Assembly (NCBI GenBank): GCA_963767645.1
Contig: CAVYEW010000018.1
Coordinates: 496,001-560,000 of the forward strand
Direction of reading: 5' to 3'
Length of the DNA stretch: 64,000 nucleotides
From: DATFDN01 sp963767645
Lineage (GTDB): Bacteria > Pseudomonadota > Alphaproteobacteria > Acetobacterales > Acetobacteraceae
The notes beneath the pieces were generated by a model. That model saw nothing but the letters and a program-made list of their open reading frames with translations, made no database searches and was not told the origin of the DNA. Positions 28,276 through 36,947 of the stretch are shown one piece after another. Each line of letters begins with the position of its first letter. The first letter of the stretch is position 1. The position numbers and the translations under genes were made by a program.

Positions 28276-29481
28276 TTACTGCCCTGTCCGGCGCAGGACG
28301 TCGAGCTGCCAGCGCATTTCCTGAACGGATAGCGGGAACCCGCCATCGGCAGCCGGGGCGAGTATGCAGGACGGGGAAAGATTGCCGAGCACCGCCTGCA
28401 CCATGCTCGCGCATCCCATCGAGAAGCGGGCGCTCCAGACCAGGCTGACCAACCCCTTGGCGCTGCGGAGCGAGGCGGTGCGATCGACCACAGAGAGCGG
28501 CACTACCGCCGCCACCGCCAGCATCGCCATCGCAAGTCGCGGCCGTCCGGTGCGCAGCGCCCCGACCAGCGCCGCCTCGTCCAGCCGGCGCTGGTCCGCC
28601 AACCCGCGCGCGGCGCGCAGCGCCTGTTCGGTGGCAAGATCGCCGCCTTCCAGCGCGACCGCCTGGTCGGCGGCCAGCCGGGCGCGCAGTGCCGCGAGGG
28701 TCTTGGCGTCCAGATCGTCCCGGGCGGCTAGGAACTCAAGCAGGTGGCTTGCCACGATCTCGGCCAGGGCGCGTGCCGAGCGCGGCGGCAGGATGGGGCG
28801 TCGGACCAGCGGGGCGTGCCAGTCCACATGCTCGGCCGCGCGGGCGATCAGCGCGTCCAGGGTCGATTCGCGGATTTGCGCCGAGCGGTTCTCCAGCAAC
28901 TCATGGATCGCCTCCACATCCTCTCCGAAGGCGATCGCATCGGCGAGCGCCTCGCTCAGGTCCGGACGGCGCGCGACGGCAAGCGCTGTCACAGCGGAAG
29001 GCGGCGCTTCCAGCAGCGCGAGCAGATCCGCCTCGGTCAGAAGCGGCGAGAACCGGATGATCGGCTCGCTCACGGATCTTGCGCCATCGCTGGCCAGCCG
29101 CAGCACCAGTCCGCGCGGCGCGTCGGGCATATCCTTAACTACGTCGGCGATCGCCGCGCGCACGCGCTCGGCCTCGTCGGCGACCAGTGTGGCCAAGGCA
29201 GCGAAGACCTGGCTCTGCAAACGGATCTGCTCGGGTTGCGACAGGCCCGGAGCGAGGGTGGCCAATCTGCGCGCGAGCACGGCCCGCACACGTTCGTCGG
29301 TGTCGCGGGCAAGCTGCTCGATCGCACGCTCCGATGTCGCTGGGTTGAGTGCGAGCGCGGCGCGCACCATGGCCGAACTGCTCCCGACCAGCGCCTCGAG
29401 CTGCTCGGGCGGCGTGCTCGGGCTGGCGGCCAGTCGGACCTGGATCGCCTCGTCGGCTGGCTCTGCCGGCGATCCGGTCAC
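28276..29481 (-). CDS. DUF2336 domain-containing HEAT-like repeat protein
   Basis: The 401-residue protein is all helical with repeating units (EQLEALVGSSSAMVRAALAL, RVRAVLARRLATLAPGL, RVRAAIADVVKDMPD) that resemble HEAT repeats, and a DUF2336 core (VTALAVARRPDLSEALADAI). Members are common in Rhodospirillales, often near signalling genes. The start is taken as GTG 29481, which overlaps the stop of the diguanylate cyclase gene as GTGA; the frame runs further up to a TTG at 29508. The coupling suggests that both act in one c-di-GMP or stress pathway. That is inference. Confidence 0.75.
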   Translation of the reverse strand: MTGSPAEPADEAIQVRLAASPSTPPEQLEALVGSSSAMVRAALALNPATSERAIEQLARDTDERVRAVLARRLATLAPGLSQPEQIRLQSQVFAALATLVADEAERVRAAIADVVKDMPDAPRGLVLRLASDGARSVSEPIIRFSPLLTEADLLALLEAPPSAVTALAVARRPDLSEALADAIAFGEDVEAIHELLENRSAQIRESTLDALIARAAEHVDWHAPLVRRPILPPRSARALAEIVASHLLEFLAARDDLDAKTLAALRARLAADQAVALEGGDLATEQALRAARGLADQRRLDEAALVGALRTGRPRLAMAMLAVAAVVPLSVVDRTASLRSAKGLVSLVWSARFSMGCASMVQAVLGNLSPSCILAPAADGGFPLSVQEMRWQLDVLRRTGQ

Positions 29482-30875
29482 GCCGCGTTCAGGTGCGACA
29501 CGCGCCAATGCCCGCGCCCCGCGCGCTTGACCTCGTACATCGCGAAATCGGCGCGGCGCATCAGCTCATCGATCTCCTCGCCGCCGCTGGGTTGGCGGGT
29601 GGCGATGCCGATCGAGAACGCGACGGCGCTCGCGCCATCCGTCAGTTTCGCGAATGCCCGCGGCGCCTCGACGCGCAGCCGCTCGGCCCGCTCGGCGGCG
29701 GTCATGTGATCGGCGCCGTTCAGCCAGATCGCGAACTCATCACCGCCGAGCCGGGCCACAAGATCGGTGGGCCGGAACGTGTTGCGCAGCAGCTCCGCCC
29801 CATGACGCAGCAGCTGGTCGCCCACGTCGTGGCCCAGCCGGTCGTTGACCGGCTTGAAATTGTCGAGATCGGCGAACATCAGCGTGCCCGGCAGGCCTTC
29901 GCGATCCAGCCGGTCAATGTGACGCGGCAGCTCGGCCAGGAAAGCGCGGCGGTTGAGCAGCCCGGTCAGCGGATCGGTCAGCGCCTGGCTGGCCATCTCC
30001 CGCTGGATCGCCTCGTGTTCCAGCACCACCCGCACAATGCTCGCCGCCGAGCCGGCCAGGCTGAGGTCGTCCTGGTCCCAGGCGCGGCCATCTGCCGCGC
30101 GCCACAGCACAACTCCCGCAAGGTCGCCGAATCGGGTGCGACAGGACGCCGCAAGCAGCAGCCGGGCATCGGTGCTCGCCAGTGCCGTCCCGCGCGGGTC
30201 CGCCGTCTCCAACAGTGCGCCGGCAGCTTCGAGCACGTCCCGCGCGCCGGTCCCGGTCTCGTGCACCAGGTTGGGAGCGCCGTCCACCAGGCTCACCACG
30301 GCCGCGCCCTCGGCGCCCAGCGCATTGGCCATCGCCTCCAAGGCCGCGCACATCATGCGCGGAGCCATGACCTCCTGACGCATCCGCCACAGGATATGGT
30401 CGATCACGTCGCCGCGTCTCAGGGACGCTGCGATCCGCGCGTCTCGTCCGTCCTGCTCGGTGATATCGGTCCCGATGCCGCGGGCGCCGACGATGCGGCC
30501 ACGCCGATCGAACAGCGGCGCCGCCGAGAGCAGGAGACAGGACGCCCCGCCATCGCCGCGCCGAAGCCAGACCCGCTGGCGCGGCACCGGGCCGGACGGC
30601 GCGAAAGGCTGGCAGGCGGCCGCGCCGGTTGCGTCCGCAAGCAGCGTGGCGGCCGGGCGGCCGAGCAGCGAGGCCGCCGGCCAGCCGAGCGCTTGGTCGG
30701 GCATGATGAAGGTGAGGCAGCCGCGCGCATCCGTCTCGAACGCGAAATCCGCGGCCAGCATGACCAGGTCGCGCCAGCGCTGCCGGCTTTCGAGCAGCGC
30801 GCCGCGCAGCGTCCCGGCGAACCACCCCGCAGGCCCGAGGCGGGAGGATCGCGCTATGGCGTGCAGGTCATCCAT
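29478..30875 (-). CDS. Diguanylate cyclase with PAS and GAF-like sensor domains
   Basis: The 465-residue protein should make cyclic di-GMP. A PAS domain covers about residues 40-145 (AADFAFETDARGCLTFIMPD). A GAF-like domain lies at about 160-295. The GGDEF domain is C-terminal with the intact active site GGDEF at 377-381 (RLGGDEFAIW). No I-site RxxD is obvious just before it, so product inhibition may be weak. No transmembrane segment is seen. ATG 30875 is preferred over GTG 30902. It is followed by the coupled DUF2336 gene. Confidence 0.88.
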   Translation of the reverse strand: MDDLHAIARSSRLGPAGWFAGTLRGALLESRQRWRDLVMLAADFAFETDARGCLTFIMPDQALGWPAASLLGRPAATLLADATGAAACQPFAPSGPVPRQRVWLRRGDGGASCLLLSAAPLFDRRGRIVGARGIGTDITEQDGRDARIAASLRRGDVIDHILWRMRQEVMAPRMMCAALEAMANALGAEGAAVVSLVDGAPNLVHETGTGARDVLEAAGALLETADPRGTALASTDARLLLAASCRTRFGDLAGVVLWRAADGRAWDQDDLSLAGSAASIVRVVLEHEAIQREMASQALTDPLTGLLNRRAFLAELPRHIDRLDREGLPGTLMFADLDNFKPVNDRLGHDVGDQLLRHGAELLRNTFRPTDLVARLGGDEFAIWLNGADHMTAAERAERLRVEAPRAFAKLTDGASAVAFSIGIATRQPSGGEEIDELMRRADFAMYEVKRAGRGHWRVSHLNAA

Positions 30876-31012
30876 CGCTTGCCCGTTCCTCACTGAATGC
30901 ACACGATCTAACCGCTGAGGGACTAAGGAATAGTTTACGCGTACGTAACGTCACGTTGACAGACGCCTGATGCCTGCGCATGGTCCGCCGTCTAACTAGC
31001 AAAGAGGTATGC

Positions 31013-31852
31013 ATGGCCGGTCACGCGCTTGCGCATGCGATCGAGGATTTGTGGGAACGGCGCGATGCTCTCTCCCCATCGACCGGTGGCAAGGCGCGCG
31101 AGAGCGTCGAGACGGCGCTGGATGCGCTCGACGCCGGCGTGGTGCGGGTTGCCGAGCCCTCCGCCGAGGGATGGCGCGTGAACCAATGGCTCAAGAAGGC
31201 GGTGCTGCTCTCGTTCCGTCTGACCGATTCGGCGCCGATGCCCGGACCCGGGGGCGCCGACGTCTATGACAAGGTGCCGATGAAGTTCGCCGGCTGGGGC
31301 CCCAATCGCTTCCGCGAGGCCGGCTTCCGCGCGGTGCCGGGCGCGGTGGTCCGCCGCTCCGCCCATATCGCGCCGGGGGTCGTGCTGATGCCCTGCTTCG
31401 TCAACGCCGGCGCCTATATCGACCGCAACACCATGATCGATACCTGGTCCACCGTCGGCAGCTGCGCGCAAATCGGCGCCAACTGCCACATCTCCGGCGG
31501 CGTCGGCATCGGCGGCGTGCTGGAGCCGTTGCAGGCCAACCCGGTGGTGATCGAGGATGATTGCTTCATCGGCGCCCGCTCCGAGGTGGCCGAGGGCGTC
31601 GTCGTGGAGCGCGGCGCGGTGCTGGCCATGGGCACCTTCATCGGCGCCTCGACCAAGGTGGTCGATCGCGCCACGGGCGAGGTGCATGTCGGCCGCATCC
31701 CGGCATACTCGGTCGTCGTGCCGGGCTCGCTGCCGGGGCGGACGCTGCCGGACGGCACGCCTGGCCCGGGGCTCTATTGCGCGGTGATCGTCAAGCGCGT
31801 CGATGCGCAGACCCGTGCCAAGACCTCGATCAACGAGCTGCTGCGCGATTGA
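31013..31852 (+). CDS. dapD: Tetrahydrodipicolinate N-succinyltransferase
   Basis: The 279-residue enzyme transfers succinyl from succinyl-CoA to tetrahydrodipicolinate in lysine and meso-DAP synthesis. The N-terminal helices start at MAGHALAHAIEDLWERRDAL. The left-handed beta-helix of hexapeptide repeats covers residues 110-230 (RRSAHIAPGVVLMP, NTMIDTWSTVGSCAQIG, GVGIGGVLEP). ATG 31013 has AAAGAGG upstream. A possible -35 TTGACA is at 30956-30961 but no clear -10 follows. The stop overlaps the dapE start. Confidence 0.95.
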   Translation: MAGHALAHAIEDLWERRDALSPSTGGKARESVETALDALDAGVVRVAEPSAEGWRVNQWLKKAVLLSFRLTDSAPMPGPGGADVYDKVPMKFAGWGPNRFREAGFRAVPGAVVRRSAHIAPGVVLMPCFVNAGAYIDRNTMIDTWSTVGSCAQIGANCHISGGVGIGGVLEPLQANPVVIEDDCFIGARSEVAEGVVVERGAVLAMGTFIGASTKVVDRATGEVHVGRIPAYSVVVPGSLPGRTLPDGTPGPGLYCAVIVKRVDAQTRAKTSINELLRD

Positions 31853-32997
31853 TCGCGCACGCTGCCCCTGCCGCGGATGACCCGCTGGCGCTCGCCCAGG
31901 CGCTGATCCGCTGCGCCTCGGTGACGCCCGCCGATGCCGGCGCGCAGGACGTGCTCGCCGGCGCGCTGGAGCGGCTGGGTTTCACCGTCCGGCACCTGCG
32001 CTTCGGCGAGACCCCGAACCTGTTCGCGCGACGCGGCGATTCCGGGCCACATCTCTGTTTCGCCGGCCATACCGACGTGGTGCCGCCGGGCGATGCGGCG
32101 GCGTGGCGCGGCGATCCGTTCAGCGCCGAGGTGCATGAGGGCGTGCTGTATGGACGCGGCGCCTGCGACATGAAGGGCGCGATCGCCGCCTTCGTCGCTG
32201 CCTGCGGCCAGCATCTGAAGGAGGGCAGAGCTGTCCGAGGCTCGGTGAGCCTGCTGATCACCGGCGACGAGGAAGGCCCGGCGCTCGATGGCACGGTGCG
32301 CGTGCTGGAATGGATGGACCGGCACGGGCAGGTGCCGGATTTCTGCCTGGTCGGGGAACCGACCTGCCGCGCCCGCCTCGGCGATGTCGTCAAGATCGGC
32401 AGGCGCGGCAGCTTGAATGGCCGCATCGCGCTGCATGGCACACAAGGGCATTCCGCCTACCCGCAGCGCGCCGACAACCCGGTGCATCGCCTGCTGCGCG
32501 CGGCATCGGCAATGATCGCGGCCCCGCTCGACGCCGGCACCGAGTTCTTCGAGCCGTCCACCCTGCAATTCACCAGCATCGATGTCGGCAATCCGGCAAG
32601 CAACGTGATCCCCGCCCTGGCGCGGGCAGCGCTGAACATCCGCTTCAACGACCGCCATACCGGCGCTGCGCTGGAGGCTTGGCTGCGGGCGGCGCTCGCT
32701 CAGCATGCCGAGCGCTTTGAGCTTGATGTCTCGGTCAGCGGCGAGGCGTTCCTGACCCGGCCCGGCCCGATGGTCGACCGGCTGCGCGCGGCGGTGACGG
32801 CGGCGACGGGGGTGGAGCCGGCGCTCGACACCGGTGGCGGCACGTCGGACGCGCGCTTCATCGCCCGGCATTGCGCGGTGGCGGAGTTCGGCCTGGTCGG
32901 GTCCAGCATGCACCAGGTGGACGAGCGCGTGCCGGTGGACGAGCTGCACTTGCTCACGCGTGCTTATCGTGCCGTGCTCGACGCCTTTCTGGCATAA
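31849..32997 (+). CDS. dapE: Succinyl-diaminopimelate desuccinylase
   Basis: The 382-residue zinc enzyme releases LL-diaminopimelate from its N-succinyl form, two steps after DapD. Visible metal motifs are FAGHTDVVPPGD, GRGACDMKGAIAAF and the general base TGDEEGPALDGT. The dimerisation domain contains GTQGHSAYPQRADNP. The start appears to be TTG 31849, overlapping the dapD stop as TTGA; no ATG or GTG gives the expected N-terminus (ADDPLALAQALIRCASVTP). Coupling through a weak start codon suggests that DapE is made at a fixed lower ratio to DapD. Confidence 0.93.
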   Translation: MIAHAAPAADDPLALAQALIRCASVTPADAGAQDVLAGALERLGFTVRHLRFGETPNLFARRGDSGPHLCFAGHTDVVPPGDAAAWRGDPFSAEVHEGVLYGRGACDMKGAIAAFVAACGQHLKEGRAVRGSVSLLITGDEEGPALDGTVRVLEWMDRHGQVPDFCLVGEPTCRARLGDVVKIGRRGSLNGRIALHGTQGHSAYPQRADNPVHRLLRAASAMIAAPLDAGTEFFEPSTLQFTSIDVGNPASNVIPALARAALNIRFNDRHTGAALEAWLRAALAQHAERFELDVSVSGEAFLTRPGPMVDRLRAAVTAATGVEPALDTGGGTSDARFIARHCAVAEFGLVGSSMHQVDERVPVDELHLLTRAYRAVLDAFLA

Positions 32998-33005
32998 GCG
33001 TCGCC

Positions 33006-33575
33006 ATGCCAACGCAGCGCGCCGGAGCACCGAACATCCTGCTAGGCATCATGCGGGTCGCATTCGGCCGACCCGACGGGTTGGCCCGGTTCGGCGACAC
33101 GCGGCAAGCCTTCCTCGCGAGCCTCGCCCCGCTGGTCGCCTTTCCGCTGGTCGGCGGGGCGTTGATGATGGTCCAGGGCGCCGGACGGGCAGGGGCGGCG
33201 CAGTTCCTGGCCACGCTCTGTGCCCTGCTGGCGCCGCCGGTGCTGTCCTTCGAGGTGGCGCGGCTCTGGGGCCGCGGGGCGACCTGGCTGCGCTTCGCCA
33301 CGGCGCTTAACTGGTGCCAATGGGCGATCTTCGCGGTACTGGCGGTGGCGCTGAGCGTGGCTCCGCCCTTGCTGATCGGGCCATTATCGGACCGCGCGGC
33401 GCTCGCGGCCACGTTGGGCGGGATCGGCTGCTACGCTTTGTGGCTCCACTGGTTCGTCGCGCGGCACGGCCTCGGCGTATCGCGCCTGCGAGGGGTGGCG
33501 CTCGTGCTCCTGGTCAATATCGGTACTGCGGTGCTGGTGCTGGGGCCGGCCCTGCTGGCGGCAGTATGGCGCTGA
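33006..33575 (+). CDS. Hypothetical membrane protein (paralogue of the next gene)
   Basis: The 189-residue protein has about four transmembrane segments (SLAPLVAFPLVGGALMM, AQFLATLCALLAPPVLSFEV, WAIFAVLAVALSVAPPLLIG, GVALVLLVNIGTAVLVLGPA). A soluble N-terminus starts IMRVAFGRPDGLARFGDTRQ. The residues TALNWCQW recur in the following gene as AVWNWCNV. It begins 8 bp after dapE and overlaps its paralogue by 10 bp, so dapDE and this pair seem to be one operon. The function is not known. Confidence 0.7.
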   Translation: MPTQRAGAPNILLGIMRVAFGRPDGLARFGDTRQAFLASLAPLVAFPLVGGALMMVQGAGRAGAAQFLATLCALLAPPVLSFEVARLWGRGATWLRFATALNWCQWAIFAVLAVALSVAPPLLIGPLSDRAALAATLGGIGCYALWLHWFVARHGLGVSRLRGVALVLLVNIGTAVLVLGPALLAAVWR

Positions 33576-34144
33576 GCGGCGCGGTCGCGAACGGATTGTC
33601 GGGCGCCTTCTTGCTCGCCCGCGGGCGTGCCGACGGGCTCGCCCGTGTGCAGCGCGAGGTCTCTCCGCCGGCAGTGGCGGAACTCGGCGCGGCCCGCAGC
33701 TTCTGGGCCGCCGTCATCTCGGTCCCGGCCTTGATCGGGATGCGGCTGATCGACTGGACGGCACAGGGCGTGCCGGCGAGGCCCGGCCACGCCCTCGCGC
33801 TCGATCTGCTCGTGTTCGTCGTCGGCTGGACCGGCTACGCGGTCCTGTCGCGCTCTGTCGCGACGATGCTGGGCCGCGGACAGCGCTGGCCCACCTACAT
33901 CGCGGTCTGGAACTGGTGCAACGTCGTCCAGTACGCGCTGCTGCTGCTGGGCTCCCTGCCGGTCCTGTTCCACGCGCCCGAACCGGTGTCGCAAGCGGCC
34001 GCGCTGGTAGCGCTGGGCTGGGCGCTGTGGCTGGAATGGTTCGCGACCCGCCTTGCGCTCAACCTGCCTGGCCTGGCAGCGGTTGGGCTGGTGGCCTTGG
34101 ATTTGTCGGTCGGGCTGCTCCTGTCGGCGGCGGCGGGGTTGTAG
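33566..34144 (+). CDS. Hypothetical membrane protein (paralogue of the previous gene)
   Basis: The 192-residue protein mirrors its upstream neighbour, with an N-terminal ARGRADGLARVQREV segment, then about four helices and the shared NWCNVVQYALLLLGSLP motif. Start ATG 33566 lies inside the end of the preceding gene. A tandem duplication within the dap operon is the simplest explanation. The gene is convergent with the Lrp regulator, with only one base between the stops. No function is assigned. Confidence 0.7.
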   Translation: MALSGAVANGLSGAFLLARGRADGLARVQREVSPPAVAELGAARSFWAAVISVPALIGMRLIDWTAQGVPARPGHALALDLLVFVVGWTGYAVLSRSVATMLGRGQRWPTYIAVWNWCNVVQYALLLLGSLPVLFHAPEPVSQAAALVALGWALWLEWFATRLALNLPGLAAVGLVALDLSVGLLLSAAAGL

Positions 34145-34145
34145 G

Positions 34146-34628
34146 CTAAAGCGGCACCCCCGCGAGCAGTCGGCTGGTGCTGATCGTCTGCAAGGTCTGC
34201 ACGCGGCTGACATCGGGGGAGCCGGTGAGGCGCTGTGTCAGTTCGTTCTCGTGCGCGGTGTCGCGGGCCACGAGCTTCAGCAGGAAGTCGCCGCCGCCGC
34301 GGATCATGTGGCATTCGCGGACCTCCGGCCAGGTCGCCGCCCGCGCCTCGAAGGCGGAAAGGACAGAGTCCTTCTGGCTGTCGAGTCCGACCACGGCGAA
34401 AAAGATGATCTGCCAGCCCAGCTTCTGCGGATCGGTGTCGGCGTGATAGCCCCGGATCACGCCGGTTTCCTCCAGCCGACGCACGCGGCGCAGACACGGC
34501 GGGGCGGAGATCCCCGCGCGCCGGGCCAGCTCCACGTTGGTCATCCGCCCGTCCGCCTGCAGCTCCGCCAGGATTCGGCGGTCGATGGCATCCAACACCA
34601 GTGATTCGGCTTCCTGGGTGACTTTCAT
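34146..34628 (-). CDS. Lrp/AsnC-family transcriptional regulator
   Basis: The 160-residue regulator has the AsnC-type HTH (LDAIDRRILAELQADGRMTN, then AGISAPPCLRRVRRLEETGV) and a C-terminal RAM ligand domain (IIFFAVVGLDSQ, VRECHMIRGGGDFLLKLVAR). Such proteins sense amino acids. ATG 34628 is chosen; an earlier in-frame start has no supporting similarity. The gene is divergent from motB. No target or ligand is evident. Confidence 0.88.
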   Translation of the reverse strand: MKVTQEAESLVLDAIDRRILAELQADGRMTNVELARRAGISAPPCLRRVRRLEETGVIRGYHADTDPQKLGWQIIFFAVVGLDSQKDSVLSAFEARAATWPEVRECHMIRGGGDFLLKLVARDTAHENELTQRLTGSPDVSRVQTLQTISTSRLLAGVPL

Positions 34629-34785
34629 CGGGCAGGGGACGCGCCGGCTCCTGATGTTTCTGGCAACGAGGCTGGCGCGAAATATCGTTGCTGCGGGTAA
34701 GGCCCGCAAGTCCGTTCGGTGCCGTTAACCGGCGGTCAAGCAAAACACGGGCAATTTGCGCCCAGATGACAGGGCGTGGCAGCGC

Positions 34786-35808
34786 ATGGCGAAGCAGGAC
34801 AAGCGCGGCAACAAGGGGCTGGCACCGATCATCCGGCGCGAGGAGCCGGCGGGCGACGCGCATCACGGCGGTGCCTGGAAGGTGGCCTACGCCGATTTCG
34901 TGACCGCAATGATGGCGTTCTTCCTGGTCATGTGGCTGCTGAACGCCACGACCGAGGACCAGCGCAAGGGCCTCGCCGACTATTTCAGCCCCAACAACCT
35001 GATGAGTCACGCCTCTTCCGGCACCGGGCAACCGTTCGGCGGGCACACCGCCTTCGACCAGGGTGCGCTGGTCTCGGATCGCGGATCAGTGCAGATCATG
35101 GCCGGGACCAGGGTCGCCGCGGACGAACCCGCGGACGATCCCGATCCCACGCCAGAGACGGCCAAGGCCGCGGCACCCGCGCCTGCGAGGCCGGCGGCGC
35201 CCGCTGGCGGAGCGAAGACCGGACCGGCGCCGCCAGGCCGCACCGAGCCCGCGCCGCCGCCCGGCGCTGCGGAGGCCGCTGCTGCCGCGCGCGCCGCGCA
35301 GGAGGCCGCCGAGCAGCACCGTCTCGAGCGCGCAGCCGAGGAGATCAGGCAGGCGGTGGCAAGCGATCCTGCGGTCGCCGCCCTCGCCAAGCAGATCACC
35401 GTGGACGTGACTCCGGAGGGGCTGCGCGTCCAGCTGCTGGATCAGGAACGGCATGCCATGTTCGACACCGGCTCGGCGATGCCGAATGAGCAGGCCAAGC
35501 TGCTGATCGTGAAGATCGCGCCGGTGCTGCTGCGACTGCCGGGGCCGGTGTCGGTCCAAGGCCATACCGACGCCGCCCCCTATCCCGGCCCTGACCGGAC
35601 GAATTGGGAGTTGTCGGCCGAACGGGCGAACGCGGCGCGGCGGATGCTGACGGAGGCCGGATTATCCGAGCAGCGCATCCGCGACGTGACCGGCCGTGCC
35701 GACCGCGACCTGCTGCTGCCCGCGCAGCCGTTGGCGCCGGCGAACCGGCGCATCGCCATCACCGTCCTGCGCCAGACTCCGCCGGCGCAGCGCCCGCCGG
35801 AGGGGTGA
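34786..35808 (+). CDS. motB: Flagellar motor protein MotB
   Basis: The 340-residue stator protein has a short basic N-terminus, one transmembrane helix with the proton-carrying aspartate (WKVAYADFVTAMMAFFLVMW), a plug region, and a long Pro/Ala linker (about residues 110-185). The OmpA-like peptidoglycan-binding domain is C-terminal (VQGHTDAAPYPGPDRTNWEL, then SAERANAARRMLTEAGL). The linker is longer than in enteric MotB. It lies upstream of motA with a 10-bp gap, the reverse of the usual motA-motB order. Confidence 0.93.
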   Translation: MAKQDKRGNKGLAPIIRREEPAGDAHHGGAWKVAYADFVTAMMAFFLVMWLLNATTEDQRKGLADYFSPNNLMSHASSGTGQPFGGHTAFDQGALVSDRGSVQIMAGTRVAADEPADDPDPTPETAKAAAPAPARPAAPAGGAKTGPAPPGRTEPAPPPGAAEAAAAARAAQEAAEQHRLERAAEEIRQAVASDPAVAALAKQITVDVTPEGLRVQLLDQERHAMFDTGSAMPNEQAKLLIVKIAPVLLRLPGPVSVQGHTDAAPYPGPDRTNWELSAERANAARRMLTEAGLSEQRIRDVTGRADRDLLLPAQPLAPANRRIAITVLRQTPPAQRPPEG

Positions 35809-35818
35809 GGCACGCGCG

Positions 35819-36685
35819 ATGCTGGTGCTGGGCGGCTTCGGCTTCCTGCTGGTCTGCGTCTTCGGCGTCTTCATCGCCGAAGGCGGCAATATCGGCGCCT
35901 TGCTGGAAGCGCTGCCCTTCGAGATGGCCACGATCGGCGGCGCCGCGATCGGCAGCTTCCTGATGGCCAACAGCATGCACGACGTGAAGCACACGCTGGG
36001 CGGGCTCGGGAAGGTGATGAAGGGCGCCGCCTACAAGAAGCTCGACTATATCGATCTGCTGAGCTTGCTCTACAGCCTGATCAAGCTGGCGAGCACCAAG
36101 GGCGCGATGGCGGTGGAGCCGCATATCGAGAACCCGAACGACAGCACCGCCTTTACCAAGTTCCCGAAGGTGCTCGGCAACGACTTCGCGCGCGCCATGA
36201 TCTGCGACTACCTGCGCATGGTGGGGATGAACGCGGACGATCCCAACCAGATCGAGGACGTGATCGGCCGCGAGCTGCGCAAGACGCTGCACGAGGAGCT
36301 GCATGGCGCGCACGCCTTGCAGGCGATGGCGGACGCGCTGCCGGCGTTAGGGATCGTCGCCGCCGTGCTCGGGGTAATCAAGACGATGGCGCATATCGAC
36401 CAGCCCCCGGCGGTGCTGGGCGGCATGATCGCGGGCGCCCTGACCGGCACATTCCTGGGAGTGCTGCTCGCCTACGGCCTCGCCGCGCCCTGTGCGGCGC
36501 GGCTGAAATCGGTGGTGGAGGAAGAGGCGAAATTCTTCGAGGTGATCCGCGCGGTACTGGTCGCGCACCTGCACGGCAACGCCCCGCAGGTGAGCGTGGA
36601 GACCGGCCGGAAGATGGTTCCGAACCTGCACATGCCGAGCTTCCAGGAACTGGAGGAGGCGGTGCAGGCGGCGGGAAGCGCGTAG
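35819..36685 (+). CDS. motA: Flagellar motor stator protein MotA
   Basis: The 288-residue inner-membrane protein has four transmembrane helices (LVLGGFGFLLVCVFGVFIAE, ATIGGAAIGSFLMANSM, ALGIVAAVLGVIKTM, GALTGTFLGVLLAYGLAAP). The cytoplasmic loop carries the charged residues that contact FliG (AMICDYLRMVGMNADDPNQI, EDVIGRELRKTLHEELH). The end of helix 3 has the conserved proline in DALPALGI. ATG 35819 is used. A small hairpin at 36683-36699 right after the stop could end the transcript. Confidence 0.94.
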   Translation: MLVLGGFGFLLVCVFGVFIAEGGNIGALLEALPFEMATIGGAAIGSFLMANSMHDVKHTLGGLGKVMKGAAYKKLDYIDLLSLLYSLIKLASTKGAMAVEPHIENPNDSTAFTKFPKVLGNDFARAMICDYLRMVGMNADDPNQIEDVIGRELRKTLHEELHGAHALQAMADALPALGIVAAVLGVIKTMAHIDQPPAVLGGMIAGALTGTFLGVLLAYGLAAPCAARLKSVVEEEAKFFEVIRAVLVAHLHGNAPQVSVETGRKMVPNLHMPSFQELEEAVQAAGSA

Positions 36686-36779
36686 CCGCTCTGGCTACTC
36701 CAGCCGTTGCGGCCACAGAGCCGCCTCCATCTCCTGGACGGAGGCTTGAGGTGCCCCAACCCCTCCTATAGAAGCGCGG

Positions 36780-36947
36780 CCGCGCCGACAGCGCGCCCAT
36801 TGTCAGATCCGCGCCGGCCGCATCCAAAGCCACCAATACATCGAAGTGGGCGAGCGTGGTGTCGAACTCCGCGCGCAGGCGGGTGCGGATCGTCGATTCG
36901 ATCATGTGCGTGCAGGTCAGCAGCCGCAGCCAGACGCGCAGCTTCAC
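36780..36947 (-). pseudogene. Truncated MarR-family regulator (N-terminal remnant)
   Basis: The frame from ATG 36947 reads MKLRVWLRLLTCTHMIESTI and continues RAEFDTTLAHFDVLVALDAA up to LTMGALSA, the N-terminal helices of MarR-type regulators. The similarity stops at about residue 56, just where the recognition helix should begin; the remaining frame is proline- and arginine-rich noise. Its ATG overlaps the livF stop by 4 bp, so it was the last gene of the livF operon. The break lies between about 36775 and 36785, close to motA, and suggests a deletion or rearrangement there. Confidence 0.65.

Noticed and set aside
30956..30990. Sigma-70 promoter before dapD from TTGACA at 30956
   Set aside because: No acceptable -10 lies at the right distance, so it is only mentioned in the dapD entry.
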